Of a stretch of DNA of 64,000 nucleotides, positions 11,161-20,784 are shown in pieces. The notes under the pieces were generated by a model. That model was given only the letters and a program-made list of their open reading frames with translations. It was not told where the DNA came from and ran no database searches. Source of the stretch: Colwellia sp. (GTDB lineage Bacteria; Pseudomonadota; Gammaproteobacteria; Enterobacterales; Alteromonadaceae); contig JAPYOP010000017.1 in assembly GCA_029938115.1 (NCBI GenBank), positions 10,971-74,970 of the forward strand. Reading direction: 5' to 3'. The number at the start of each line of letters is the position of its first letter. Within the stretch, counting starts at the first letter, position 1. A program made the translations under genes and the position numbers.

Positions 11161-12066
11161 ATGAACACTTATAGTTTTTTAATCTTGAATACTATTAATC
11201 AAATCCTTAAGTTAATTGAAGAGGGAGTTATAGCCCCTAATGGTGTTCTAAAAGATAATACGATCGCTAAAAAGCTTGATGTTAGTAGAACCACCATAAG
11301 GTCGGCTATACAAGAGTTAGCTAATAAAGGTGTAGTAAAAATAACAGACTCTAAAAAAATAGTCGTTCGCACACCCAACCCAGATGATTATTTTGATATC
11401 TCTAATAAGTTCTCATCTAAAGAGGAAGTTATTGAAAAATACTTTCTTGAATTGATCAATGATGGAAAACTCCTACCCGGTGATAAATTTTCAGAATTAG
11501 AACTAGCGAAGTCATCCGGTTGTAATACCATCACAGTTAGAGAGTTTTTGATTAAATTTTCTCGTTTTGGCTTAATTGATAAAAAGCCGAGAGCAAAATG
11601 GCAAATGGTAGAATTTGATGAAAAGTTTGCAACAGAGCTTATTGAGTTCAGACGAATATTAGAAATGAATTCAATTACTAAGTTAATCACTAAACCTGAT
11701 AATGATGGTGTTTGGAAAGAGATCAGTAACTTGCTAGATGAGCATCTTGCTGTCTTAGAAGATGTTAAAAGTCGCTACACTGAATTTAGTGAATTAGACA
11801 GACGTTTTCATTTTATTATTCAACAAGCATCAGGCAATCGTTTTTTTATGCAATTCTTTGATGTAGTTTCTTTAATTTGTCATTATCATTATCAATGGGA
11901 TAAGCATGATGAATATGAAAGAAATACTGTTGCGTTAAAGGAGCATATTGAGATTATGACGCATTTACTTGCTCATAATACTTCAGGTGTCATTAATGCA
12001 TTGGAAATTCATTTAAATACATCTAAAGAAACATTATTAGGTTCAGCTAATGGTTTAGCTGCTTAG
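11161..12066 (+). CDS. GntR/FCD-family transcriptional regulator with two apparent N-terminal wHTH domains
   Basis: 301 aa; 'KLDVSRTTIRSAIQELANKGVV' and a second 'FSELELAKSSGCNTITVREFLIKFSRFGLI', then an FCD-like helical domain ('LDRRFHFIIQQASGN'). Confidence 0.8.
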   Translation: MNTYSFLILNTINQILKLIEEGVIAPNGVLKDNTIAKKLDVSRTTIRSAIQELANKGVVKITDSKKIVVRTPNPDDYFDISNKFSSKEEVIEKYFLELINDGKLLPGDKFSELELAKSSGCNTITVREFLIKFSRFGLIDKKPRAKWQMVEFDEKFATELIEFRRILEMNSITKLITKPDNDGVWKEISNLLDEHLAVLEDVKSRYTEFSELDRRFHFIIQQASGNRFFMQFFDVVSLICHYHYQWDKHDEYERNTVALKEHIEIMTHLLAHNTSGVINALEIHLNTSKETLLGSANGLAA

Positions 12067-12218
12067 CGAATCAGAGTTCAATGTAAAAGAAATTAAAATA
12101 GAGCTCAAATTAATGGGCGTTATTACAAGGTAACGTCTCTGTTTGTTGAGCCCGATTTGCGAAAAATAGCCTTGTTAACTAAACTATACCCTATCTTATA
12201 AAAAGCAGAAGATGATGT

Positions 12219-12974
12219 ATGTTTTCGATGGGTTGGCAAGATATAAGCTGCTTAAAAGTAAAATGGCTAATTCTACTTTTAGGGGGCATTTTATTTACTC
12301 ATAGTATTCTTTCTCTAGTTGAAGCAGAAGAACCTGCTCCAGCTCTTATTGTTTCTATTCCCTTTGCTGAAGAACAGTTGGCAGCAAATGACCCCAATTT
12401 TGTTGCACTTAAATTAGCATTTAAGCGCTTGTTCATTGATGTTGATTTTGTTGTTTTGCCTGGTGCAAGAAGTTTGAAAATGTTGAAAAAAGGAAAAATT
12501 GCTGGAAACTACCCAAGATTTTCTGAGATTGCCGATGCCAATAATACTATTATAAAATTGAATTATTTTAATGCCCACCACGAAATGTATGCTTTTTCGC
12601 TTGATAAAACCAAGCAGGGAAAGTTTTTTAATATACTCAACGAGCAGTCGACAAGCATTGGCGTTGTGCGAGGGGTGAAAGTTATTGAAGATAAATATAT
12701 TGATGTCAATATTCACTGGTTTACCCATATTGACCACCTTATTGGTGCGTTTAAAATAGGTCGAGTGAAATATATTCTAGAAAGAGAAGATGTTGTCTTA
12801 CCGTATGAAAAAAAAGGCTTGGTCTTTTATCGCTCCAAAAATGCAGTATTCATTGGTAAATTAACTTTAGTACTGCATGAAAGCTATCGAGACATCGCAG
12901 TACAATTAGATAACTATTTTAATGCCAATCATGTAGAGCCTCAGCCTATTAAGGCTCTACCAGTTGAAGGTTAA
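12219..12974 (+). CDS. Periplasmic solute-binding-protein-like (SBP_bac_3-like) exported protein
   Basis: 251 aa, N-terminal hydrophobic segment, 'LIVSIPFAEEQLAANDPNFVALKLAFKRL...VDFVVLPGARSLKMLKKGKI' pattern. Confidence 0.55.
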   Translation: MFSMGWQDISCLKVKWLILLLGGILFTHSILSLVEAEEPAPALIVSIPFAEEQLAANDPNFVALKLAFKRLFIDVDFVVLPGARSLKMLKKGKIAGNYPRFSEIADANNTIIKLNYFNAHHEMYAFSLDKTKQGKFFNILNEQSTSIGVVRGVKVIEDKYIDVNIHWFTHIDHLIGAFKIGRVKYILEREDVVLPYEKKGLVFYRSKNAVFIGKLTLVLHESYRDIAVQLDNYFNANHVEPQPIKALPVEG

Positions 12975-13328
12975 TTAAGGTTGCTCTGATAGCCGGAATA
13001 TCTCTTCCATAGGTAACCATTTATCTCCATTTTTAGCCCAAGGAAGTGCTTGCTGAAATTGCCACATTAATGTTTCCCATTTTTGTACTTCAGGGCAATT
13101 GTTATCAGATTTTGCTTTCTCATCTGCATCAAAATTATCATCAACGTCCATGATCATAAATAATCTGTTTGCTATGAGGTATATTTCCATTTCTATTATA
13201 CCTGCAGCTCGAATACTCTTAGCAACTTCAGGCAAGCCATTTCCAGGCTGATGATATTGTTTGTATTTTTCGATTAATTCCGGATTATCTTTTAAATCTG
13301 TAGCTAAACAGTGTCGTGTTGTTTTCAT
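12975..13328 (-). CDS. L-rhamnose mutarotase (RhaM/FucU-type) family protein
   Basis: 117 aa; 'CLATDLKDNPELIEKYKQYHQ', 'IRAAGIIEMEIYLIANRLFMIMDVDDNFD', 'LMWQFQQALPWAKNGDKWLPMEEIFRL'. Confidence 0.85.
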   Translation of the reverse strand: MKTTRHCLATDLKDNPELIEKYKQYHQPGNGLPEVAKSIRAAGIIEMEIYLIANRLFMIMDVDDNFDADEKAKSDNNCPEVQKWETLMWQFQQALPWAKNGDKWLPMEEIFRLSEQP

Positions 13329-13352
13329 TTTTCGTCCTATTGTTAATATTAG

Positions 13353-14294
13353 TTACAATGGAAGTTTGTTTAAGTGATCGGTAAAAACTCGTTTTGAAAC
13401 GATTGCACCTTTATGTTGGATAACACAAGAGGCAACATTAGCAGCAAATTTTGCAGAAGATATAACTGATTTATTCATTAAACGAGCACTAAGGTAACCG
13501 CCATTAAAAGCATCACCAGCAGACGTTGTATCAACTACTTTTTCAACAGGCTCAACATCTATGTAGGTTCTTTCACCATAGACACTAATTAACATACCTT
13601 CAGAGCCATTTTTAATGACTATTTCTTTTACACAAAGTGTTTCCAAATAGTCGGCAACATCTTCAGCCGTTTTTGCTCCATATAGTGCGATATGGTCATC
13701 GACACCCGGTAATACAATATCAGATAAAGTGAAAGCTATATTAAATGCACTTCGGGTTATCTCTATTGAGTGCCAGAGCAATGGTCGATAATTAGGATCA
13801 AATACTATAGTAGTACCATTTGATTTTAATTGAGCGATATATCGCCATAAGATAATTAAATCATCAGCCGATAATATAGCGATTGAAATACCAGAAAAGA
13901 AAAAAGTATCGATACCCTTAAGGTTTTCTACTCCACAATCTGCTTCCATAAACTGAATTAGTTTTGTTGCGGCAGAATTATCGCGCCAGTAAGTAAAGCT
14001 TCGCTCACCTTCATCATCTAGATTAATTATATACAAGCCCATTTTTTCAGTTGGGCTATGATAAAGCATGTTAGTATCAAGCTGTTCTTGATGCATCATG
14101 TCGATCATCTTGTTTGATATTTCGTCATTACCAATAACACTTAAAAAAGAGACATCGGCATTAGCTTGAACACAACGCTTTATATAGATTCCAGTATTGA
14201 ATACATCACCAGCAAAACTTTGTTTATAGACATTTTCAGTATTAGTACTACCAAACTCAACCATGCATTCGCCCATGACTACTATTTTATTCAT
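13353..14294 (-). CDS. kdgK: PfkB-family sugar kinase, probable 2-keto-3-deoxygluconate kinase
   Basis: 313 aa; 'GECMVEF', 'FDPNYRPLLW', 'KNGSEGMLISV', 'DTTSAGDAFNGGYLSARL'; start overlaps the end of the aldolase gene. Confidence 0.85.
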   Translation of the reverse strand: MNKIVVMGECMVEFGSTNTENVYKQSFAGDVFNTGIYIKRCVQANADVSFLSVIGNDEISNKMIDMMHQEQLDTNMLYHSPTEKMGLYIINLDDEGERSFTYWRDNSAATKLIQFMEADCGVENLKGIDTFFFSGISIAILSADDLIILWRYIAQLKSNGTTIVFDPNYRPLLWHSIEITRSAFNIAFTLSDIVLPGVDDHIALYGAKTAEDVADYLETLCVKEIVIKNGSEGMLISVYGERTYIDVEPVEKVVDTTSAGDAFNGGYLSARLMNKSVISSAKFAANVASCVIQHKGAIVSKRVFTDHLNKLPL

Positions 14295-14941
14295 GTACTT
14301 TGCTCCAATCTATTGATTAATTGAAGTGCTTGGGCTGTTAGATTTGATATTTGAGGCCAATCTTTTTGCGCCACTAACTTTTTATCTGCCATCCAAGAAC
14401 CGCCAACGGCAAATATACTACTAAGGCCAAAATAATCAGCCATATTGTGAGGTCCAATTCCTCCTGTAGGGCAGAATTTGACATTATTAAATACACTCGA
14501 TAATGCTTTAATGGTATTGATACCACCATATTGTTCAGCAGGAAAAAATTTAAGTTCTGTTAAACCTAACTCGATTGCTTGGGTAATTTCACTTGGTGTT
14601 ACTACGCCGGGTAACATAGGTAGTCCCGTATCAATCATACTTTTAGCAAGTGTTGTGGTAAATGAAGGACTCACTAAAAATTTTGCGCCAAGGTTAACAG
14701 AGTCTAAAATTTGTTGTTTATTGGTCAGAGTGCCAACACCGACGGTTACTTGTGGAAGTTCAGAACTAATGGCTTCAATGCAGTCCAAGGCAACAGGAGA
14801 TCTTAAAACTATTTCAACAGCTGAAATACCGCCATCATAGATCGCTTTAGTGACCTTAAGTGCATCATCAACACTCTCCATATGTAGGACAGGTAATATC
14901 GGGCTTTTTTCCACTAGGCTTGCGAAACTAGGTACTAACAT
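14291..14941 (-). CDS. eda: KDPG/KHG aldolase
   Basis: 216 aa; 'PILPVLHMESVDDALKVTKAIYDGGISAVEIVLRSP', 'VGVGTLTNKQQ', 'KFFPAEQYGG', 'FCPTGGI'. Confidence 0.9.
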   Translation of the reverse strand: MLVPSFASLVEKSPILPVLHMESVDDALKVTKAIYDGGISAVEIVLRSPVALDCIEAISSELPQVTVGVGTLTNKQQILDSVNLGAKFLVSPSFTTTLAKSMIDTGLPMLPGVVTPSEITQAIELGLTELKFFPAEQYGGINTIKALSSVFNNVKFCPTGGIGPHNMADYFGLSSIFAVGGSWMADKKLVAQKDWPQISNLTAQALQLINRLEQST

Positions 14942-16407
14942 AAGGCCTCCATAATCTTACCTAAATGGAGTTTATTTCCCATCCGTAAAGAGTTTAAGTT
15001 AGTAATTAAGTGATTTTTAATAACCGCGTTGTCCATTAAGTCTTCACTAAAAATTGAATCAATTGATAAAAATGCATCAACAATTTTTGCGGTGTCTTTG
15101 GTAAATAACACCGGCATTTGTGCAAATTTATCGGCCAAAGGGTCAACAATATCTTCACCATTTTTTAATGCTCGGCAAATAAATTCCATCCAACAAGCCA
15201 GTGAAAAACATAGCAATTTAGTCGGTCGGTTAAGTGCAATATTATCTTGAATGATGGGTAAAATACGCATTTGAAGTTTTTGCGATCCATCCCAAGCAAT
15301 TTGAGATAGAAGGTGTCTAATTTCAGGGTTTAAAAAACGCTCAATTATTTCTTTTGAATAACTTAATACATCAAGTTCTTTAGGCGCTTCGAATGAACCA
15401 ATCACTTCTCTTGTTGTTAGCTTAGTAATAAAATCATGAAATACTGCATCACTGGTTACTTCAAATATTGTTTCATAACCCACTAAAGCTCCTGCGTAGG
15501 CTAGGGTAGAGTGTAAACAGTTTAATAAGCGTAATTTTGCTTTTTCAAACCCATCCACATCGTTGGTAAATATAACACCCACTTTGTCCCAGTCAGGTTT
15601 TTCACCTTGCCAATTATTTTCAATAACCCATTGGGTAAACTCTTCACGTTGAATAGGCCAGTTATCTTGCATACCTATAGCACTTGAAACTGTATTAACA
15701 GTATATTCTTCAGTTTTAGGGGTAATGCTGTCGACCATAGAGTTTGGAAAAGCTACATTATTCTTGATCCATTTTGCTAGTGAACAGTCGACTTGTTCAG
15801 CGTAGTCCAAAACAGCTTTTTGCAATTTGTCCCCATTACCCGAGACATTGTCACAACTTAGCACGTTAAAAGCAGGAATATCCTTGGCTTTTCTTTGTTT
15901 TAGACCTTCAACAATAAAGCCAATAGCACTGATTGGTGAGCTTGAGTTGTTTAGATCGTACGCAATATCAGCATGTGTTAAATCAAGTGAGCCATCAGCG
16001 TTGAGACAATAACCTTTTTCGGTAATTGTTAATGTCACCAGTTTTGTATTTTGAGCACTGAGTCGCTCTATCACTAATTCTGATTGTTCACTTGCAACAA
16101 GTACTTCTTTTATTGCTCCAATAATTTGGTAGCTAATATTTTTATCTAAGGTGGCAAGAGTATATAGATAATCTTGTTGTGAAAGTACATCTCGGGCGGT
16201 GGCACTTCTAAGTGACACTCCACAAATCCCCCAGTTTCCACCTGATAAATTCATGGCATTTTCGGTATAAACCGCTTGATGAGCTCGGTGGAATGCGCCA
16301 GGTCCAAGGTGAACGATACCTATTTCAGTATTTTTTCGATCATAGCTTGGTATTGTTATTTTATGGGAGATAGCAACCTTAGCTACCGTTTTTTGAGATA
16401 AATTCAT
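14935..16407 (-). CDS. Mannitol dehydrogenase/fructuronate reductase-family oxidoreductase; inferred tagaturonate reductase
   Basis: 490 aa; 'GIVHLGPGAFHRAHQAVYTE', 'NVLSCDNVSGNG', 'FPNSMVDSITPKT'. Confidence 0.82.
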   Translation of the reverse strand: MNLSQKTVAKVAISHKITIPSYDRKNTEIGIVHLGPGAFHRAHQAVYTENAMNLSGGNWGICGVSLRSATARDVLSQQDYLYTLATLDKNISYQIIGAIKEVLVASEQSELVIERLSAQNTKLVTLTITEKGYCLNADGSLDLTHADIAYDLNNSSSPISAIGFIVEGLKQRKAKDIPAFNVLSCDNVSGNGDKLQKAVLDYAEQVDCSLAKWIKNNVAFPNSMVDSITPKTEEYTVNTVSSAIGMQDNWPIQREEFTQWVIENNWQGEKPDWDKVGVIFTNDVDGFEKAKLRLLNCLHSTLAYAGALVGYETIFEVTSDAVFHDFITKLTTREVIGSFEAPKELDVLSYSKEIIERFLNPEIRHLLSQIAWDGSQKLQMRILPIIQDNIALNRPTKLLCFSLACWMEFICRALKNGEDIVDPLADKFAQMPVLFTKDTAKIVDAFLSIDSIFSEDLMDNAVIKNHLITNLNSLRMGNKLHLGKIMEALC

Positions 16408-16444
16408 AATAATACTCTTGTTTATTGTGAGCTAATGCACGCTG

Positions 16445-17959
16445 TTATAACGTTACACCACCTTTCCAAATAGAAATTTCTTTGAACTGATTTAGTTCAT
16501 TCTTAGTTTTTTGACCAGAAGCAATAGCAAGCAATTGTGAAAAGAATTCTTCAATACATTCTTCCTGTGGCTTGTCAACTAACAATAGTTGTCCAGCATC
16601 GTAATCAATCCAATGTTTTTTGCGAGATGCTAAGGCAGAGTTCGAAGCAATTTTAACTGTTGGAACAGGCACGCCAAGTGGTGTTCCTCTACCGGTTGTG
16701 AATAAAACCATATTCGAACCACAGGCAGCTAAAGCCGTCGAGGATACCGCATCATTCCCGGGACCTTGCAATAAAGTGATTCCGTTAGCAATAGTCGCTT
16801 TCTCACCATATCTGATTACATCTTGTACTATGGCATTTCCGCCTTTTTGTATCGCACCTAGAGATTTTTCTTCTAAGGTTGTCAAACCACCTACTTTATT
16901 TCCAGGGGAGGGATTTTCGTAAATAGGTTGATTGTTTTCGATAAAATAATTTTTAAAGTTTTCAACTAAGGTAACTATTTTATTAAAGACTCCTTCGTTG
17001 GCGGCATTGTTCATTAAAACTTGCTCTGCACCAAACATTTCAGGGGTTTCAGTTAAAACAACTTTTGCGCCATAGCTTGATAATTTTTCCGTAATTCGGC
17101 CTAAAAGTGGATTAGCGGTTAGTCCACTTAAGCCGTCTGAGCCTCCACACTTCATCCCTACAGTTAAGTCGGAAACAGGGCATTCTTCTCTGGAATCTTT
17201 CTCCATATTAGCCAATAATTTCTTAATATGGCGCATGCCTTCTTCTTCTTCATCGTCAACTTCTTGAGCATTGAAATATGAAAAACGCGCTGAGAGCTCT
17301 TGAGGAAGTTGCTTAACAAGTTCGCTAAGTTGGTTGTTTTCGCAACCTAAACCTAACAATAAAACACCACCTGCATTGGGGTTACTGGCAAGACTAGCCA
17401 GTAACGTCTTAGTTTGAGCAAGATCATCGCCAAGTTGTGAACAGCCGAAAGGGTGGGTAACGGCAAGAAAGTCATCTGCTTGGTATGCATATTGTGCTTT
17501 ACATTGAGCAACGAGTGCTTTTGCTGTGTGATTAACACAGCCGACACTATTTATTATCCATAATTCATTACGAATACCAACTAGTCCATTTTCTCGGCGA
17601 TAACCCATAAACGTTGGTATATTACTCGATGTGTTGTCTTCAATATGTACATTGCTCTCAAACTGATACTTACTTTCACCGGTTAATGAGGTTTTCAAAT
17701 TATGGCTATGTACCCAGCTACCACGAACCACATTTTCGGTGCATTGGCCGATAGAATAACCGTACTTAATTATAGCCTCACCTTTATTTAAGTTACCTAG
17801 GGCTATTTTATGTCCTCGATCAACATTTTCAGTTATTGAAATAGACAAGTCATTAATTTTAAGTACAGTACCTTTAACTAGATCTTCAAGTGCAACAGCA
17901 ACGTTATCATCACTATGCACACGTATATATGTTCTGCTGGCAGATTCATTTAAGCTCAT
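16445..17959 (-). CDS. uxaA: Altronate dehydratase (UxaA family)
   Basis: 504 aa; N-term SAF-like 'IRVHSDDNVAVALEDL', 'FMGYRRENGLVGIRNELWIINSVGCVNHTA', 'GMKCGGSDGLSGLTANPLLG', 'TTGRGTPLGVPVPT'. Confidence 0.88.
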   Translation of the reverse strand: MSLNESASRTYIRVHSDDNVAVALEDLVKGTVLKINDLSISITENVDRGHKIALGNLNKGEAIIKYGYSIGQCTENVVRGSWVHSHNLKTSLTGESKYQFESNVHIEDNTSSNIPTFMGYRRENGLVGIRNELWIINSVGCVNHTAKALVAQCKAQYAYQADDFLAVTHPFGCSQLGDDLAQTKTLLASLASNPNAGGVLLLGLGCENNQLSELVKQLPQELSARFSYFNAQEVDDEEEEGMRHIKKLLANMEKDSREECPVSDLTVGMKCGGSDGLSGLTANPLLGRITEKLSSYGAKVVLTETPEMFGAEQVLMNNAANEGVFNKIVTLVENFKNYFIENNQPIYENPSPGNKVGGLTTLEEKSLGAIQKGGNAIVQDVIRYGEKATIANGITLLQGPGNDAVSSTALAACGSNMVLFTTGRGTPLGVPVPTVKIASNSALASRKKHWIDYDAGQLLLVDKPQEECIEEFFSQLLAIASGQKTKNELNQFKEISIWKGGVTL

Positions 17960-17976
17960 ATTACTACTTCCACTTA

Positions 17977-18915
17977 TTAGTCTTGATTTTCAGGGTAGCC
18001 TGAGTCCCAAGTACAATCGACTCCCATAAAGATAGACTTCACTTGGGAAGCTAAGTCTAAATTAAGAGGTTGTTCAAGCCATGCAATGTTTTTCAAAATA
18101 TTGTCAGGGTTCGCTGTACCTACTAAAGTTGAGGTAATGTCATCATGAGAGGTTGCAAATTGTAGTGCTAACCCTGTTATATCTATTCCGTAGTTATTAC
18201 AAAGCGCTATAGCTTTTTCAGCCGCTTTTCTAAATTGCTCAGATGCCGGATGCCAATCAGGAGCACCACGCTGTGTTAACATCCCCATGGCGGTAGGTGA
18301 GGCATTGATAATACCTACACCCTTGTCTTTTAACGCGGGAATAATTGATGATAACGCTGTGTCATGAAGTGCATAACGACAGTAAGTTAATATGCAGTCA
18401 ATATCTAACCCGCTGTTAAGAGACTCTTGAAATACATTTATTGGATAACCAGTAACACCAACATAGCGAATTAAACCTTCTTTTTTTAGTTCATGCAAAC
18501 AGGGCAGTGCTTCACTGAAAATTTGTTCAAACGAGGCAAACTCTATGTCATGCAAAAATAAAATATCTAAGTAATCAGTACCAAGTCTTGCTAAACTTTC
18601 ATGAACACTTTGACGAATACGCTTCGCTGAAAAGTCAAAATCGGCAAATTCACTGCCATACCTTCCCGCTTTAGAGGACAAAATATATTTATCTCTAGGG
18701 ATAGATTTTAGTGCTTTACCTAAAACAGTTTCAGCAACAGTTAAACCATAATAGGGTGAAACATCAATTAGATTTATGCCATGATCCACAGCAGTATGAA
18801 CTGTACGGATACCTTCTTTTTCACTGATATTTCTAAAGACACTGCCAAGAGGAGATGCACCATAACTAAGTTGTGATACGTTGAGGTTTGTGTTGCCAAG
18901 TTTTTTATACTGCAT
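17977..18915 (-). CDS. Aldo/keto reductase, L-galactose (L-fucose) 1-dehydrogenase type
   Basis: 312 aa; 'LGNTNLNVSQLSYGASPLGSVF', 'GINLIDVSPYYGLTVAETVLGKALK', 'FDFSAKRIRQSVHESLARLGTDYLDILFLHDIEF', 'INASPTAMGMLTQRGAPDWHPAS' closely match recalled plant L-GalDH segments. Confidence 0.85.
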   Translation of the reverse strand: MQYKKLGNTNLNVSQLSYGASPLGSVFRNISEKEGIRTVHTAVDHGINLIDVSPYYGLTVAETVLGKALKSIPRDKYILSSKAGRYGSEFADFDFSAKRIRQSVHESLARLGTDYLDILFLHDIEFASFEQIFSEALPCLHELKKEGLIRYVGVTGYPINVFQESLNSGLDIDCILTYCRYALHDTALSSIIPALKDKGVGIINASPTAMGMLTQRGAPDWHPASEQFRKAAEKAIALCNNYGIDITGLALQFATSHDDITSTLVGTANPDNILKNIAWLEQPLNLDLASQVKSIFMGVDCTWDSGYPENQD

Positions 18916-18924
18916 GGTAAATCC

Positions 18925-19758
18925 TTAATTAATTTGATAGAAACGCAGTGCGTTTTCACCAAAGACTTCATTCAACGCAGTTTCGTCTTGTGCTAAAATA
19001 AAATCTTTTACAATTTGTTTTACTGTTGGATATTGACCTGCCAGGAGACAAACAGGCCAATCAGAGCCAAACATTATTCGATCACTGCCAAAGTACTGGT
19101 AAACAGAGCTCATATAGGGTTGTAACTCTTCTACTTTCCAATTATTCCAGTCTGTTTCCGTGATCATGCCTGAAAGTTTGCAATAAACATTTTTGTTTTT
19201 TGCAAGTGTTTGCATATCATGTTGCCACTGTTGAAAGTCTTGCTTTGTTTTAATATTTGGTTTTGCAATATGATCGATAACGACTTTCAGTTCTGGTATT
19301 TGTTCAAGCATTTGTATCGCGGTGGGTAACTGATGAGCGTAGATCAGTAAATCATAGCGATATCCATGTTGAGCTAGTACTTTTAAGCCACTAATAAATG
19401 CAGAGTTCAACATAAAATTGGCATCTGATTCACCTTGAATAACATGTCGAAAAGCGACGAGTTTTTCTTTATTAGCTAAAGTCGCTAGTTGCTGTGATAA
19501 ATCAGCACTTTTTATATCAATCCAACCAACAACACCTTTTATCAAACTAGATTGTGAAGCTAATTGAAGTAACCAGTGCGTTTCTTCAAGGCTTTGGCGG
19601 GCTTGAACTACTATGGTGCCATCTATGTCATTCTCATCACATACTTGAGATAATTCATCAAGAAGAAAGTCTTTTCTAAGTATTGACATGGATTCATCAA
19701 TCCAATCGTACTCCTGTGCGGTATATTTCCAAAGATGGTGGTGCGCATCAATATTCAT
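18925..19758 (-). CDS. Amidohydrolase-family lactonase (L-fuconolactonase/L-galactonolactonase type)
   Basis: 277 aa; 'IDAHHHLWKYTAQEYDWI', 'VIDHIAKPNIK', 'YCKLSGM', 'DRIMFGSDWPVC'. Confidence 0.85.
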   Translation of the reverse strand: MNIDAHHHLWKYTAQEYDWIDESMSILRKDFLLDELSQVCDENDIDGTIVVQARQSLEETHWLLQLASQSSLIKGVVGWIDIKSADLSQQLATLANKEKLVAFRHVIQGESDANFMLNSAFISGLKVLAQHGYRYDLLIYAHQLPTAIQMLEQIPELKVVIDHIAKPNIKTKQDFQQWQHDMQTLAKNKNVYCKLSGMITETDWNNWKVEELQPYMSSVYQYFGSDRIMFGSDWPVCLLAGQYPTVKQIVKDFILAQDETALNEVFGENALRFYQIN

Positions 19759-19767
19759 GCTTTACTC

Positions 19768-20784
19768 TTATGTGAGTTCTATTACAGCTTTAACTACGCC
19801 AGATTCTGGTTTTACCCATTCTGGGAATATAGTTGTAAACTGATCAAATGTTGTTCTATGTGTCACCATGTTAGCGGATTTTACTTTGCCATTTTGAATA
19901 CAACTAACCACATGTTCAAAGTCTTCTTTAGTTGCATTTCTACTTCCCAGAAGTGTTGTTTCGCGTTTATGGAATTCAGGGTCACTGAAACTAATATCTG
20001 CTTTTACCACACTTACAAATACTAACGTTCCGCCATGAGCAAGCCATCCAAAAGTAGACTCCATTGCTTTTGGGTTTCCTGTGGCATCAATAATGATAGT
20101 GGGAAACTCGCCGTTTGTAAGTTCCTCTAACTTTGATTTCACATCAGTTTTACAGTCGATGATTTCATCAATGTTAAATTCTTTTTGACAGAAATCTAAG
20201 CGTTCTTCATTTACGTCGGCTACAAATACTTTTGCACCTGTTACTTTTGCAAACTGTGCTACGCCTAACCCTATAGGACCAGCACCAAGAACCATTACCG
20301 TATCTGAACTCGATGCTCTTGAACGACGGACAGCATGGGCACCAATTGCCAGACACTCTACAATAGCTAGTTGATCAAAAGGTAAACCCTCGGTAATAAC
20401 AATATGACTAGCAGGAACACATAAATATTCACACATACCGCCATCACGGTGAACACCGATAACCTCAATATTAGTACAGCAATTTGGCTTGCTGTTTCTA
20501 CAAGCTACGCAAACACCACACTCTAAATAAGGGATAACAAAAGCGGACTTGCCAATAGGAAGGTCAACATTTTCACCTAACTCAATTATTTCTCCAGCTA
20601 ACTCATGACCCAATACTCGAGGATAAGAAAAGAATGGTTGATTGCCACCAAAAGCATGAATATCTGTACCACAAATTCCAATAGCGCGTATCTTTAGTAA
20701 GACCTCTCCCTCTTTAGGGTTAGGCTTAACAGCAGACTCCATTACCAACTCACCTGGTTTTTTACAAATTATAGACTTCATCAT
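19768..20784 (-). CDS. Zn-dependent alcohol dehydrogenase, RspB/L-galactonate 5-dehydrogenase-like
   Basis: 338 aa MDR; 'GICGTDIHAFGGNQPFFSYPRVLGHELAGEI', Cys-rich structural Zn loop 'LECGVCVACRNSKPNCCTNIEVIGVHRDGGM'. Confidence 0.8.
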   Translation of the reverse strand: MMKSIICKKPGELVMESAVKPNPKEGEVLLKIRAIGICGTDIHAFGGNQPFFSYPRVLGHELAGEIIELGENVDLPIGKSAFVIPYLECGVCVACRNSKPNCCTNIEVIGVHRDGGMCEYLCVPASHIVITEGLPFDQLAIVECLAIGAHAVRRSRASSSDTVMVLGAGPIGLGVAQFAKVTGAKVFVADVNEERLDFCQKEFNIDEIIDCKTDVKSKLEELTNGEFPTIIIDATGNPKAMESTFGWLAHGGTLVFVSVVKADISFSDPEFHKRETTLLGSRNATKEDFEHVVSCIQNGKVKSANMVTHRTTFDQFTTIFPEWVKPESGVVKAVIELT

